The notes: generated from the letters alone by a model not told the origin. Shown: positions 16,548 through 26,295, counted from the stretch's first letter. The stretch is DNA of 64,000 bases from Bacteroidaceae bacterium (GCA_016291905.1 JAEEZS010000067.1:71926-135925), one strand, 5' to 3'. Numbers and translations are program-made.

Positions 16548-19500
16548 ATGAACGAAAAATTTGCGGAATATGGCATGTTGAACCTGGCGGACGTGGCTCG
16601 CGAGGTGCTGGAGAAATGGGACGCGCAGGATGTATTTGGTAAGAGTGTTACTGAACGCGAGGGCTGCCCGTCGTTTGTCTTCTACGAGGGCCCTCCCTCG
16701 GCCAATGGTATGCCGGGCATTCACCACGTCATGGCGCGCAGCATCAAGGATACCTTCTGCCGCTACAAGACGATGAAGGGCTACCAGGTTGCCCGCAAAG
16801 CGGGTTGGGACACCCACGGCTTGCCTGTCGAGCTTGGTGTGGAAAAACTGCTGGGCATCACCAAAGAGGACATCGGCAAGAGCATCAGCGTGGACGACTA
16901 CAACCGCCACTGCCGCGAGGAGGTAATGAAATATACCAAGGAGTGGACCGACCTGACGCACAAGATGGGTTATTGGGTAGACCTCGACAATCCCTACATC
17001 ACCTACGACAACCGCTACATCGAGACGCTGTGGTGGCTGCTGAAGCAGCTCTACGAGCAGGACTTGCTCTACAAGGGCTACACCATCCAGCCCTACAGCC
17101 CCGCTGCAGGCACAGGCCTGAGCAGTCACGAGCTGAACCAGCCAGGCTGCTACCGCGATGTGAAGGACACGACAGTCACGGCGCTCTTCCGCATGACCGA
17201 CCCGCGTCCCGAGATGACGGAGTGGGGGACACCTTGCTTCATCGCCTGGACCACGACGCCCTGGACACTGCCTTCGAACACGGCGCTCTGCGTAGGACCC
17301 GACATCGACTATGTGGCTGTGCAGACCTACAACCCCTATACGGCTGAACGCATCACTATCGTCATGGCCGAGGCGCGTATGGATGTCTATCTGAAAGGTG
17401 AGCGCGTGGAGACCATGGAGGAGTTGCTGGCACTCGATGCGCGGCTGAACGAACTGAAGTTCGCCCCCTACCGCGTCGTGGGGCGTTACAAGGGTACCGA
17501 CATCGTGGGTATGAAATACGCCCAGCTGATGCCGTGGGTAAAGCCCTTGGAGAAGGTTGACACCCTCAGCCCCGCCTATGTGCGTGACTATGCTGCTGCC
17601 CACCCTGAGAAGACGTTTGCCTATGGCAAGGACACCTTTGTGGAGCTCTCCGAAAGGGCTTTCCGTGTCATCCCTGGCGATTATGTCACGACCGAGGACG
17701 GTACGGGCATCGTCCATATCGCCCCCACGTTTGGTGCCGACGACGCCAAGGTGGCCCGTGCGGCTGGCGTACCCGCTTTGTACCTAATCAATAAGAAGGG
17801 CGAAACGCGGCCGATGGTCGATCTCACAGGCAAGTACTACCTAGTGGAGGAGTGCGCCGAACCGTTTGTCGCCGCCTGCATGGACACCGCGCTCTACAGC
17901 CGCCACGCCGGCGACTACGTGAAGAACGCCTACGCTCCGAAGTACAACGAGGGCGGACGCTACGATGAGGCTGCTGCCCAGAAGGACGACGACCTTAATG
18001 TCGTCCTCACCGTGGAGATGAAAAAGGAGGGAATTGCCTTTAAGATTGAGAAGCACATCCACAACTATCCCCACTGCTGGCGTACCGATAAGCCCGTGCT
18101 CTACTACCCGCTCGACAGCTGGTTCATTCGCAGCACCGCCCGTAAGGAGGAGATGATGGCGCTGAACAAGACCATCCTATGGAAACCTGAGAGCACGGGT
18201 ACGGGTCGCTTCGGCAAGTGGCTGGAGAACCTCAACGACTGGAACTTGAGCCGTAGCCGCTATTGGGGTACACCATTGCCCATTTGGCGTAATGCCGACA
18301 CCCGCGAGGAGCTATGTATCGGTAGCGTGGAGGAACTCTATGATGAGATAGAAAAGAGTGTTGCTGCAGGTTTCATGAAGGAGAATCCTTACAAGGCTGC
18401 AGGCTTCATTCCCGGCGTCTATACAGATGAAAACTACAGCAAGATTGACCTTCATCGCCCCTATGTCGATGACATTGTACTTTGTTCGCCCTCGGGCAAA
18501 CTGATGAAGCGCGAGACGGACTTGATCGATGTGTGGTTCGATAGTGGCGCCATGCCCTTTGCCCAGATGCACTATCCCTTCGAGAACAAGGAACTTGTCG
18601 ATAGTGGCGCTGTCTATCCCGCTGACTTTATTGCTGAAGGTGTTGATCAGACACGCGGTTGGTTCTTTACCCTCCACGCTATCAGCACGATGGTGAAGCA
18701 CTCCGTGGCCTACAAGGCCGTCATCAGCAACGGACTGGTGCTCGACAAGAACGGCGCGAAGATGTCGAAGCGCCTGGGCAACGCCGTCGATCCCTTCGGG
18801 GCTATCAGCAAGTACGGTGCCGACGCCGTGCGCTGGTACATGATTACCAACTCCAGCCCCTGGGACAACCTGAAGTTCGACGAGAAGGGCGTTTCAGATG
18901 TCATTGGCAAGTTCTTCGGCACACTCCACAACACGTACAAGTTCTTTGCTCCCTACGCTAACCTCGACGGCTTCCGCTATGCCGAGGCCGAGGTGCTCGT
19001 CAGCCAGCGTCCCGAGATTGACCGCTGGATACTGAGTGAGCTCAATACCCTTGTCCGTAACGTCGATGCCTGCTATGCCGACTACGAGCCCACGAAGGCC
19101 GGACGCCTTATCAGCGATTTTGTTACTGACAACCTTTCCAACTGGTATGTACGTCTTTGCCGCAAGCGTTTCTGGGGCGCAGGCTACACCGAAGACAAAT
19201 TGGCTGCCTACCAGACGCTCTACGTCTGTCTGGAAACGGTGGCACGTCTCATGGCGCCCATCGCTCCGTTCTATGCCGACAAACTCTATACCGACTTGGT
19301 AAAGGTTACCGGCAGAGATGACGTTTGTAGTGTCCATCTGGCACGTTTCCCCGAAGCCGACGAAGCTGTCATTGATCGTGAGTTGGAGCTCCGCATGGAG
19401 CTGGCGCAGAAGGTGTCGTCGATGGGCCTTGCCCTGCGTAAGAAGGTGAACATCATTGTCAAGCAGCCCCTTCAGAAGCTGATGATACCTGCCAGCGGAG

Positions 19501-20132
19501 AGATGAAAACCCGCTTGGAGGCTGTCAAGGCACTCATCATGAACGAGGTGAACGTCAAGGATATTGACTTCGTAGAAGACGCTGAGGGCATCTTGGTGAA
19601 AAAGGTGAAGTGTAACTTCAAGGTGTTGGGCAAGAAGTTCGGCCCGCTTATGAAGCAGGTGGCTGTAGCGGTGTCGTCGATGACGCAAGGGCAGATAGCC
19701 CAGTTGGAAGCCGACGGACGTATTGCCCTGCCGCTCCCCGGCACGACGCAGCTGGCAGAGATCGAGGCTGACGAAGTGGAAATCTTCAGCGAGGATATCC
19801 CAGGCTGGGTGGTTGCTAATGAGGGATTGCTGACTGTGGCACTTGATATCGTTGTCACTGACAAATTACGTCTTGAAGGTCTGGCACGTGAGCTGGTGAG
19901 CAAGATACAGAACATCCGCAAGGCCAGCGGCTTCGAGATCAGCGACCGCATCAGCGTCCGTCTCACCTCCAACCCTTTGCTTGATGCCTCTGTCAATGCC
20001 CATCGTGACTACATCTGCGGTCAGGTGCTGGCTGATAGCCTCGAAATAAGCACCGATGTTAGCGAAAATGCCGAGGAATTGGCCTTTGATGAGTTTGCCG
20101 TGAAGGCCGAGGTGGAGAAAGTAAAATCTTAA
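16548..20132 (+). CDS. ileS: Isoleucyl-tRNA synthetase
   Basis: Charges tRNA-Ile with isoleucine. 1194 residues from the ATG at 16548, longer than the roughly 940 of the E. coli enzyme and typical of the eukaryote-like (type 2) form. The class I signature HIGH appears as GIHH in GPPSANGMPGIHH (48-60) and the second signature is KMSKR (738-742). GWDTHGLPVE and WTTTPWTLPSNTALCV are the usual catalytic and editing-domain blocks. The C-terminal region lacks the Cys-rich zinc finger of type 1 enzymes. Type 2 enzymes are often insensitive to mupirocin; that is family knowledge, not shown here. An in-frame ATG at 16434 lies upstream of the promoter and is rejected as start. Confidence 0.96.
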   Translation: MNEKFAEYGMLNLADVAREVLEKWDAQDVFGKSVTEREGCPSFVFYEGPPSANGMPGIHHVMARSIKDTFCRYKTMKGYQVARKAGWDTHGLPVELGVEKLLGITKEDIGKSISVDDYNRHCREEVMKYTKEWTDLTHKMGYWVDLDNPYITYDNRYIETLWWLLKQLYEQDLLYKGYTIQPYSPAAGTGLSSHELNQPGCYRDVKDTTVTALFRMTDPRPEMTEWGTPCFIAWTTTPWTLPSNTALCVGPDIDYVAVQTYNPYTAERITIVMAEARMDVYLKGERVETMEELLALDARLNELKFAPYRVVGRYKGTDIVGMKYAQLMPWVKPLEKVDTLSPAYVRDYAAAHPEKTFAYGKDTFVELSERAFRVIPGDYVTTEDGTGIVHIAPTFGADDAKVARAAGVPALYLINKKGETRPMVDLTGKYYLVEECAEPFVAACMDTALYSRHAGDYVKNAYAPKYNEGGRYDEAAAQKDDDLNVVLTVEMKKEGIAFKIEKHIHNYPHCWRTDKPVLYYPLDSWFIRSTARKEEMMALNKTILWKPESTGTGRFGKWLENLNDWNLSRSRYWGTPLPIWRNADTREELCIGSVEELYDEIEKSVAAGFMKENPYKAAGFIPGVYTDENYSKIDLHRPYVDDIVLCSPSGKLMKRETDLIDVWFDSGAMPFAQMHYPFENKELVDSGAVYPADFIAEGVDQTRGWFFTLHAISTMVKHSVAYKAVISNGLVLDKNGAKMSKRLGNAVDPFGAISKYGADAVRWYMITNSSPWDNLKFDEKGVSDVIGKFFGTLHNTYKFFAPYANLDGFRYAEAEVLVSQRPEIDRWILSELNTLVRNVDACYADYEPTKAGRLISDFVTDNLSNWYVRLCRKRFWGAGYTEDKLAAYQTLYVCLETVARLMAPIAPFYADKLYTDLVKVTGRDDVCSVHLARFPEADEAVIDRELELRMELAQKVSSMGLALRKKVNIIVKQPLQKLMIPASGEMKTRLEAVKALIMNEVNVKDIDFVEDAEGILVKKVKCNFKVLGKKFGPLMKQVAVAVSSMTQGQIAQLEADGRIALPLPGTTQLAEIEADEVEIFSEDIPGWVVANEGLLTVALDIVVTDKLRLEGLARELVSKIQNIRKASGFEISDRISVRLTSNPLLDASVNAHRDYICGQVLADSLEISTDVSENAEELAFDEFAVKAEVEKVKS

Positions 20133-20163
20133 CAAATGCCTAATTTCTAATTATTGAATCACT

Positions 20164-20550
20164 ATGGCAGAAAAAACACGTTATTCTGACGCCGAACTCG
20201 AGGAGTTCCGCGCCATCATTCTGGAAAAGCTGGAGTTGGCCAAGCGTGACTACGAGAACCTAAAGGACAGCTTGATGAACAAGGACAACGATGACCAGGA
20301 CACTTCCCCCACTTACAAGGTACTGGAAGAAGGAGCCAATACCTTGGCCAAGGAGGAAACCATGCGTCTGGCTCAGCGTCAGATGAAGTTCATCAACGAC
20401 TTGCAGGCTGCTCTTGTCCGCATTGAGAACAAAACCTATGGTATTTGCAAGGTTACTGGTAAGCTGATTCCTGCCGAGCGCCTGCGTGCTGTGCCCCATG
20501 CCACTATGAGTATTGAGGCAAAGCAGGCTTCCAAGAAAAAACGCAGATGA
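20164..20550 (+). CDS. TraR/DksA-family protein lacking the zinc cysteines
   Basis: 128 residues. DksA-type proteins enter the RNA polymerase secondary channel and tune stringent-response transcription. The N-terminal two-thirds is a charged, probably coiled-coil helix (ELEEFRAIILEKLELAKRDY, then EETMRLAQRQMKFINDLQAAL). The C-terminal finger region is YGICKVTGKLIPAERLRAVPHAT: the canonical four cysteines are reduced to one, with T, P and H at the others. Cysteine-poor members are known in the family. It lies 31 bases after ileS and its stop overlaps the lspA start by four bases (ATGA), so ileS, this gene, lspA and the DUF4296 gene look like one operon. Confidence 0.88.
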   Translation: MAEKTRYSDAELEEFRAIILEKLELAKRDYENLKDSLMNKDNDDQDTSPTYKVLEEGANTLAKEETMRLAQRQMKFINDLQAALVRIENKTYGICKVTGKLIPAERLRAVPHATMSIEAKQASKKKRR

Positions 20551-21188
20551 AAAATCGTAAGCGAAACGACGTCCTGCTGGTATCCGTGCTGGCAGTATTG
20601 CTGCTTGTGGCTGATCAGATCATAAAGATACTGGTCAAAACGAATATGCGCCTCTACGAGAGCATCCATATTACCGATTGGTTCTACATCTATTTCACCG
20701 AGAACAACGGTATGGCTTTTGGCATGGAGTTGTTTGGTAAGCTGTTCCTTACCTCGTTCCGCATTATGGCTGTGGCTTTCATCATCTGGTACGTCATTAA
20801 GATTGTAGGAAAAGGCTTCCCGAAAGGTTATCTGGTGGCTGTGGCACTCATCATCGCAGGAGCGTCTGGCAATATCCTCGACTGCCTGTTCTATGGGCAG
20901 ATATTTAGTGTTAGCACTCCCTCCAGCCTTGCCACTTTTGTTCCTTGGGGTACTGGTTATTCGGGATTGTTTTACGGCAAGGTGGTTGACATGCTCTACT
21001 TCCCGCTTGTGGAGTGGGATTGGCCCTCGTGGGTGCCCCTGCTGGCAGGCAAGCATTTTATCTTCTTCAGTCCCATTTTCAATTTTGCAGATTCGTGCAT
21101 CACGGTGGGATTATTCATGGTCATCCTCTTCTACAGCCGTTGTCTGAGCCTTACACCGCCTGCCCGACGTCGGAAGAATGAAAAATAA
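20547..21188 (+). CDS. lspA: Lipoprotein signal peptidase (signal peptidase II)
   Basis: Membrane aspartic protease that removes the signal peptide from lipid-modified prolipoproteins. 213 residues with four hydrophobic segments. The catalytic aspartates are D148 in GKVVDMLYFP and D182 in IFNFADSCI; FTENNGMAFG (50-59) and the GNILD block (109-112) are also conserved. It is longer than the typical 160-170 residues because of an extra periplasmic stretch (about 117-165, including WDWPSW), as in other Bacteroidetes LspA. It overlaps the preceding gene by four bases, implying translational coupling. Confidence 0.95.
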   Translation: MKNRKRNDVLLVSVLAVLLLVADQIIKILVKTNMRLYESIHITDWFYIYFTENNGMAFGMELFGKLFLTSFRIMAVAFIIWYVIKIVGKGFPKGYLVAVALIIAGASGNILDCLFYGQIFSVSTPSSLATFVPWGTGYSGLFYGKVVDMLYFPLVEWDWPSWVPLLAGKHFIFFSPIFNFADSCITVGLFMVILFYSRCLSLTPPARRRKNEK

Positions 21189-21209
21189 ATTACTTTGTCA
21201 TTCTTTATT

Positions 21210-21232
21210 CAGGCGGATTTCAAATCCGCCTG
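21210..21232. repeat. Perfect 11-base-arm palindrome
   Basis: CAGGCGGATTT (21210-21220), one C, then AAATCCGCCTG (21222-21232). A second, weaker hairpin (GAGGG...CCCTC) follows by about 21260. The centre TTTCAAA is shared with the terminator hairpin at 58054-58084, so both may belong to one class of GGCGG...TTTCAAA...CCGCC elements. It could serve as an lspA terminator or be a REP-like insertion. Confidence 0.7.
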
Positions 21233-21234
21233 CT

Positions 21235-22230
21235 ATGAATAGAGGGATTTATACCCCCTCTTTGCAAGCCGTTTCCGCCCGCAGGGCTTTTCATTTTTCA
21301 TTTTTCATTTTTCTTTTTTCATTGTTGCTGCTCGTTTCCTGCAAGGTAGAGCGTCCGAAGGAGGTGTTGCCTCCATTAAAAATGGAGGACGTGCTTTACG
21401 ACTATCATTTGGCGCAGGTGATGGGAAGTGAGATGACGGGAGAGAACACGTACAAGCGTGGACTTTATGTGGACTATGTCTTTCAGAAACACCACGTCAC
21501 GCGTGCGCAACTTGATTCGTCGCTGGTGTGGTATGCCCGCAATCCCAAAGAACTGTCTTCGATTTATGAACATCTGGGGACACGCATGGAACGGGAGATG
21601 AATTACCTGAAACAACGTCAGGCGCAGGTGTCGGCCCGCGGCCCGCAATCCGTGGAAGGCGATTCTGCCGACCTCTGGTACGATAACCGTCACTTCATCC
21701 TTACCCCTACGTCGCTTGACAACTACCGCTCGGTCTCCATACCCTTCGACGCCAATTTCCATAAGTGCGACACCATCCGTTGGACGTTCGATGCCTTGTT
21801 CATTGGCCAATCTGTTGACCCCAAAAGACTTGCCGTTGCCAGCCTGATTGTGCGGTATGCCAACGACTCCGTCCTCGCTCGCGATGTGGTGCTGAAAGAG
21901 AGTGCTCCAGTCTCTATCACGTTGCAGAACTCCGATTCCGTTAATGTGAAAAACATTACGGCAGGGGTTTATTTCCAAAGCGAAACAATTACAGACCATC
22001 TTGTAGTGGCTCAAAACCAGCTGTTTCGCTATCATAAACAAGCGCCCAAAGATATCGCTCAGGTGGCATCGGTAACGACAGATTCTACAGCTGTGGCGAA
22101 GAAGAGCCGCTCGCTCAAAAAGAAGAAAACAAAGAAAGATCCCCAAATGGGAAAAGAAAAAAACGAATCTGCTTCTCCAAAGAAAGACGTTAAGACACGG
22201 GAAAACGTCCGCATGGATGTAGAAGAATAA
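21235..22230 (+). CDS. DUF4296-type lipoprotein
   Basis: 331 residues from the ATG at 21235; another in-frame ATG at 21178 would overlap lspA and place a palindrome inside the coding region. The signal peptide core FHFSFFIFLFSLLLLVSC ends at the lipid-attachment Cys. The first mature 110 residues (MEDVLYDYHLAQVM, then YKRGLYVDYVFQKHHVTRAQLDSSL) match the DUF4296 pattern of Bacteroidetes lipoproteins. The centre is a predicted beta-rich domain and the end is highly charged (SRSLKKKKTKKD). The role is unknown. The stop is 8 bases from the end of the convergent methyltransferase gene. N-terminal boundary uncertain. Confidence 0.75.
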   Translation: MNRGIYTPSLQAVSARRAFHFSFFIFLFSLLLLVSCKVERPKEVLPPLKMEDVLYDYHLAQVMGSEMTGENTYKRGLYVDYVFQKHHVTRAQLDSSLVWYARNPKELSSIYEHLGTRMEREMNYLKQRQAQVSARGPQSVEGDSADLWYDNRHFILTPTSLDNYRSVSIPFDANFHKCDTIRWTFDALFIGQSVDPKRLAVASLIVRYANDSVLARDVVLKESAPVSITLQNSDSVNVKNITAGVYFQSETITDHLVVAQNQLFRYHKQAPKDIAQVASVTTDSTAVAKKSRSLKKKKTKKDPQMGKEKNESASPKKDVKTRENVRMDVEE

Positions 22231-22238
22231 TCTTTTTC

Positions 22239-23000
22239 TTATTGAAAAGTCCTACGGCGGAACTCGGCGCAGGTTATAGCCGTAGCGATGGCGACGTTGA
22301 GCGATTCGCCTGTTATGGCGTCAGCAGGGTAGGGGGGAATGAACAGTTTCTCCGTGACGAAGCGACTGACTGCGGGCGAAATGCCATTTCCTTCGTTGCC
22401 CATGACGATGAGGCCGTTTTGTGAAAGAGGATGCTGGTAGATGTTTGCGCCCTCTAGAAAAGTGCCATAGACTGGGGTGCCCTTGGGTAGATTGGCGAAG
22501 TAGCTCGGCAAATCGGTATAGCAGACTTTGACGCGGGCAATGGAGCCCATCGTGGCCTGTACTACCTTGGGGCTGAAGGCATCAGCTGTTCCCTGCGAGC
22601 AGATAATCTGCCGGATGCCAAACCAATCAGCCGTGCGAATGATGGTGCCGAGATTTCCTGGATCCTGCACGTCGTCAAGCACAAGCGTCAATCCGGAAAG
22701 GGGAAACGAGAGGGCAGATGAGCGAACATCGGGCATATTAAATACAGCCAGAACTTCTTGAGGTGTTTTCAGGAAACTGGTTTTGGAAAGCTCTTCGTCT
22801 GTGACTTCGATGATTTCCGTTTGGGCTGGGAAGGCGCCGATTTCGAGCCACGTCCGCGTGGCAACGATGAAACGGGGGCGATAATAGGGCAGCAGGTCGC
22901 CGACAACCTTTGGCCCCTCGGCTACGAAAAGTCCCTCTGACTGGCGGTTTTTCTTCAGCTCCAGCGAGCGGATGAGTTTAAGCTTGGCTTTACTGAGCAT
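22239..23000 (-). CDS. SpoU/TrmH-family RNA 2'-O-ribose methyltransferase
   Basis: 253 residues. SPOUT enzymes move a methyl group from S-adenosylmethionine to the ribose 2'-oxygen of rRNA or tRNA. An N-terminal substrate-binding domain (LKLIRSLELKKNRQSEGLFVAEGPK) precedes the knotted catalytic domain with motif 1 LDDVQDPGNLGTIIRTADWFG-type block (about 109-129; Asn and Arg conserved), motif 2 IVMGNEGNGIS (about 195) and motif 3 GESLNVAIATAI (about 228). Which base it modifies cannot be deduced; RlmB/TrmH-type is the closest description. It is divergent from the TamL-like gene, with 129 bases between starts. Confidence 0.9.
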   Translation of the reverse strand: MLSKAKLKLIRSLELKKNRQSEGLFVAEGPKVVGDLLPYYRPRFIVATRTWLEIGAFPAQTEIIEVTDEELSKTSFLKTPQEVLAVFNMPDVRSSALSFPLSGLTLVLDDVQDPGNLGTIIRTADWFGIRQIICSQGTADAFSPKVVQATMGSIARVKVCYTDLPSYFANLPKGTPVYGTFLEGANIYQHPLSQNGLIVMGNEGNGISPAVSRFVTEKLFIPPYPADAITGESLNVAIATAITCAEFRRRTFQ

Positions 23001-23129
23001 ATCGGCCGCGAATTTAATAAAAAAAGAAGATAGGAAGGATGGAAAATGAAAAAAAAGCGCTAATTTTGCAAGAATTTTAAAAGAGTATGCCGAGACGCAT
23101 TACTGCGGCTCGGCAAGGAAGAGTAAGGA

Positions 23130-25409
23130 ATGAAAAAAAGAGCGATTCAAAGGCAGGCCTGTCGTTGCGGATTTCATGGCTGCAATACGGGAGCGAGGGA
23201 GATAAAAATCTCCTCGAGAATCCGTTTGCTTTTCGTTCTTTTTCCCTCTCTCTTAATCCTTTCCCTCTCCTCATGCAGCGTCAACAAGTTTCTTCCCGAC
23301 GACGGTTATCTGCTGGACGAGGTGGAGATGGTCTCGACGGACAAAAAGGTATCAGTTTCATCTTACAAGAGCCAGGTCTTGCAGCGTCCTAACACCCGTC
23401 TTCTGGGGCTTGTCCGCTGGCCTTTGCGCCTCTATTGCCTCTCGGGCAAGGCGGACAATTACGTTAACCGTACTATCCGCAGGCTGGGCGAAGCTCCTCG
23501 AATTTACAATTCTGCTCAGACCGACCAAAGTGCGCTGAACATCCGTCGTACATTGGTTAGCAAAGGCTTCCTGAAAGCAAATGTGGCATCGGAAACGGCA
23601 CTCAAGGGGCGCAAGGCGAAAGTAACCTACACCATCGACCCGGGAGGGATGTACACGGTGCGTTCCATCCGTTGGCGCGGAATGTCGTCTGAACTGATGG
23701 ACTGCGTACTAGCAGACACGATACACACGTTGCTTCAACCTCACATGCCCTTCAACTCCAATGTGCTTGATGACGAACGTCTCCGCATCACGGAGCACCT
23801 TCACAACCAGGGTTTCTACACCTTCCAGAAAGACAACATCACCTTTGTGGCTGATACGGCTCGCGAGAGCACGGAGGTGGACCTTTCGGTGATGGTCAGA
23901 ACCCGCTTCCACCGCTATACCATCGATAGCGTCCGCTACGAGATGACCGACTATCCCTTCTTGCGCCCGAATTTGCTGGAAAGCCACTCCCTCATCCGCC
24001 CGGGACAGATTTATAATGCCCAGCGCGTGAAAGGGACATACCGTTCGTTCTCTCGTTTCGGCGCGGTGAAGTATACCAACATTAGCTTTACCGAGACATC
24101 CGACAGCACACTCTCGTGCCTTATTTCTGTGTCGCCTGCCAAACGTATGTCTGTCAGTCTGGAGCTCGACGGCACCAACACCGCTGGCGACCTTGGCGTT
24201 TCCACGTCACTCTCCTTCGTAAACCGCAACCTTTTTCACGGCTCCGAGCAGCTTTCTCTCAAGCTTCGTGGCGCCTATGAGACCATTACCCAGTTGCAGG
24301 ACTATTCCGGAGATCACTACATCGAATATGGTGCCGACATGGGCCTCAACTTCCCGAAGCTCATCCTCCCCTTTATCTCCGAGCGCTTTCAGGCCCGCAG
24401 CCGCGCTACCACGCAGCTTGACTTCGGTTGGAACTCGCAGGACCGCCCCGAATTCACCCGTCGTGTGCTTTCGGCCGGATGGGGATACCTTTGGAACAGC
24501 ACGCGCAACTTGCAGCACCGTTACGACCTGGTTGGCGTCAACTTCGTCTCTGTGCCTGTTAAGGACCAATACTTTATTGACACTTATCTCAACCAGTACA
24601 ACAGCCGCAACTCCATCCTCAAGTTCAATTACGAGGACCTCTTCATCATGCGCACGGGCTACTCGTTCTACTATAACTCCATGCCTACGGTTGTGGACCG
24701 CAACACCTTCTTCGCCCATTATTCGTTGCGTGCTGGCATCGAGACAGCGGGCAACCTGCTCTACAGCCTCTCTCATCTCACCCATGCTGTTCAGGATTCC
24801 CTCGGGCAGTACCGCGTGGGAGGTATAGCCTATGCGCAATATGTCAAGGGCGATCTCAGCTGGACAACCAACTTTAACCTCAACAGACGCAGCAGCCTTG
24901 TGACACACCTCTCGGCAGGCGTCGCCTTCCCCTACGGCAATGCCCGCATGCTCCCCTTTGAGAAACGCTACTATGCCGGAGGCGCCAACAACGTGCGCGG
25001 ATGGTCGTTGCGCAGCCTCGGCCCAGGCAGCTATGTCACCCGCGACGGCACTATCGACTACATCAACCAGTCGGGCGACATGCGCCTCTTCGGCAGCATC
25101 GAATATCGGCCTCACCTCTTTTGGAAACTCGACGGCGCCCTATTTGTTGATGCCGGCAATATCTGGACCATCTACGATTACGACGACCAACCCGGCGGAC
25201 AGTTCCTCCCCGACAGCTTTTGGCGCCAGATTGCTGTAGCCTACGGAGCCGGCGTGCGCCTCGACATGAGCTTCATCGTCGTCCGATTCGATGCAGGCAT
25301 GAAAGCCGTCAACCCCGCCTACGCCAGCGGTCCGCAGCGCTATCCCGTTGTCCATCCCAACTTTAAGCGCGACTTTGCTTGGCACTTCGCCGTAGGTTAT
25401 CCGTTCTAA
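23130..25409 (+). CDS. tamL: TamL-like outer-membrane lipoprotein (Omp85/BamA superfamily)
   Basis: 759 residues. TamL is the lipidated Bacteroidetes counterpart of TamA and works with TamB in outer-membrane assembly. A lipoprotein signal (RLLFVLFPSLLILSLSSC) is followed by SVNKFLPDDGYLL; POTRA-like repeats fill about residues 60-330 (QTDQSALNIRRTLVSKGFLKA is typical); the rest is a 16-strand-type barrel with RGWSLRSLGPGSY (the Omp85 'RGY/RGW' block) and a terminal strand FAWHFAVGYPF. The signal peptide has an unusually long leader before its hydrophobic core, so the start could be later, but no other ATG fits. A -7 box TAATTTTG lies at 23061-23068 without a clear -33. The YycJ-like gene follows by 13 bases. 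Confidence 0.88.
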   Translation: MKKRAIQRQACRCGFHGCNTGAREIKISSRIRLLFVLFPSLLILSLSSCSVNKFLPDDGYLLDEVEMVSTDKKVSVSSYKSQVLQRPNTRLLGLVRWPLRLYCLSGKADNYVNRTIRRLGEAPRIYNSAQTDQSALNIRRTLVSKGFLKANVASETALKGRKAKVTYTIDPGGMYTVRSIRWRGMSSELMDCVLADTIHTLLQPHMPFNSNVLDDERLRITEHLHNQGFYTFQKDNITFVADTARESTEVDLSVMVRTRFHRYTIDSVRYEMTDYPFLRPNLLESHSLIRPGQIYNAQRVKGTYRSFSRFGAVKYTNISFTETSDSTLSCLISVSPAKRMSVSLELDGTNTAGDLGVSTSLSFVNRNLFHGSEQLSLKLRGAYETITQLQDYSGDHYIEYGADMGLNFPKLILPFISERFQARSRATTQLDFGWNSQDRPEFTRRVLSAGWGYLWNSTRNLQHRYDLVGVNFVSVPVKDQYFIDTYLNQYNSRNSILKFNYEDLFIMRTGYSFYYNSMPTVVDRNTFFAHYSLRAGIETAGNLLYSLSHLTHAVQDSLGQYRVGGIAYAQYVKGDLSWTTNFNLNRRSSLVTHLSAGVAFPYGNARMLPFEKRYYAGGANNVRGWSLRSLGPGSYVTRDGTIDYINQSGDMRLFGSIEYRPHLFWKLDGALFVDAGNIWTIYDYDDQPGGQFLPDSFWRQIAVAYGAGVRLDMSFIVVRFDAGMKAVNPAYASGPQRYPVVHPNFKRDFAWHFAVGYPF

Positions 25410-25422
25410 ATGATTGTGAACT

Positions 25423-26247
25423 ATGAAAATTCAATTTATAAGTCTTGCTTCTGGAAGCTCGGGAAACTGCTACTACGTGGGCGTCTCGGGCATCAGCGAA
25501 GCTGAGGACTACGGCATCCTCATTGATGCCGGCATTCCCGTGCGCACCATTCGTCAGGACCTGCGCAACGTGGGCATACCCTTCGAGCGTGTCTCGGCTG
25601 TCTTCGTCACCCACGATCATGCCGACCATATCAAGGCCCTCGGCACCTTGGGCGAGCGCTGCCAGCTGCCCATCTATGCTACGCGCGAGACTCACGTCGG
25701 CATCAACCGCAACTACGTCACCACGCAGAAGCTTATTTCTTCTATGCACTACGTCGAGAAGGACGTCCCTCTCCACTTTCGCGACTTCACCATCACCCCC
25801 TTCGAAGTACCCCACGATGCCAACGACACCGTCGGCTATTGCGTGGAAATCCTGGGGCGTACGTTTGTTTTTGCTACCGACACAGGCCACATCACCGATA
25901 CCGCCTCGGCTTATATCGACAGGGCTAACTACCTCATTATCGAGGCCAACTACGACCCCGACATGCTGCGGCGCGGGCCCTATCCCCCTCACCTCAAGCG
26001 CCGCATCACAGGCCCTACGGGACATCTCAGCAACGAGGAGACCGCTGCCTACCTGGTGGAGCACCTCGCACCCCACACCTCGCACGTCTGGCTCTGCCAT
26101 CTCAGCGCCGAGAACAACCATCCCGACTTGGCCTACAAAACTGTCGAGTGGCGCCTGCGCGAGCGCGGCATCATCGCAGGCAAAGATTTCTATCTAGCCC
26201 CTCTCAAGCGCACCACTCCCTCCGATTTGTTTGAATTTGAGGTGTAA
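25423..26247 (+). CDS. YycJ/WalJ-type metallo-beta-lactamase-fold hydrolase
   Basis: 274 residues, no signal peptide, so cytoplasmic. The metal site HDHADH near residue 64 (VFVTHDHADHIKAL), the later FATDTGH and a C-terminal CHLS histidine complete a two-metal site. LASGSSGNCYYV at the N terminus is typical of the YycJ/WalJ group, thought to act as nucleases or phosphodiesterases in DNA or RNA metabolism. It follows tamL by 13 bases and is probably cotranscribed. A palindromic repeat array follows 48 bases after its stop. Confidence 0.9.
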   Translation: MKIQFISLASGSSGNCYYVGVSGISEAEDYGILIDAGIPVRTIRQDLRNVGIPFERVSAVFVTHDHADHIKALGTLGERCQLPIYATRETHVGINRNYVTTQKLISSMHYVEKDVPLHFRDFTITPFEVPHDANDTVGYCVEILGRTFVFATDTGHITDTASAYIDRANYLIIEANYDPDMLRRGPYPPHLKRRITGPTGHLSNEETAAYLVEHLAPHTSHVWLCHLSAENNHPDLAYKTVEWRLRERGIIAGKDFYLAPLKRTTPSDLFEFEV

Positions 26248-26295
26248 GCACACAGATGCTCGCTTTCGTTCGAATGTCAGATGTAGCGATTGTTA

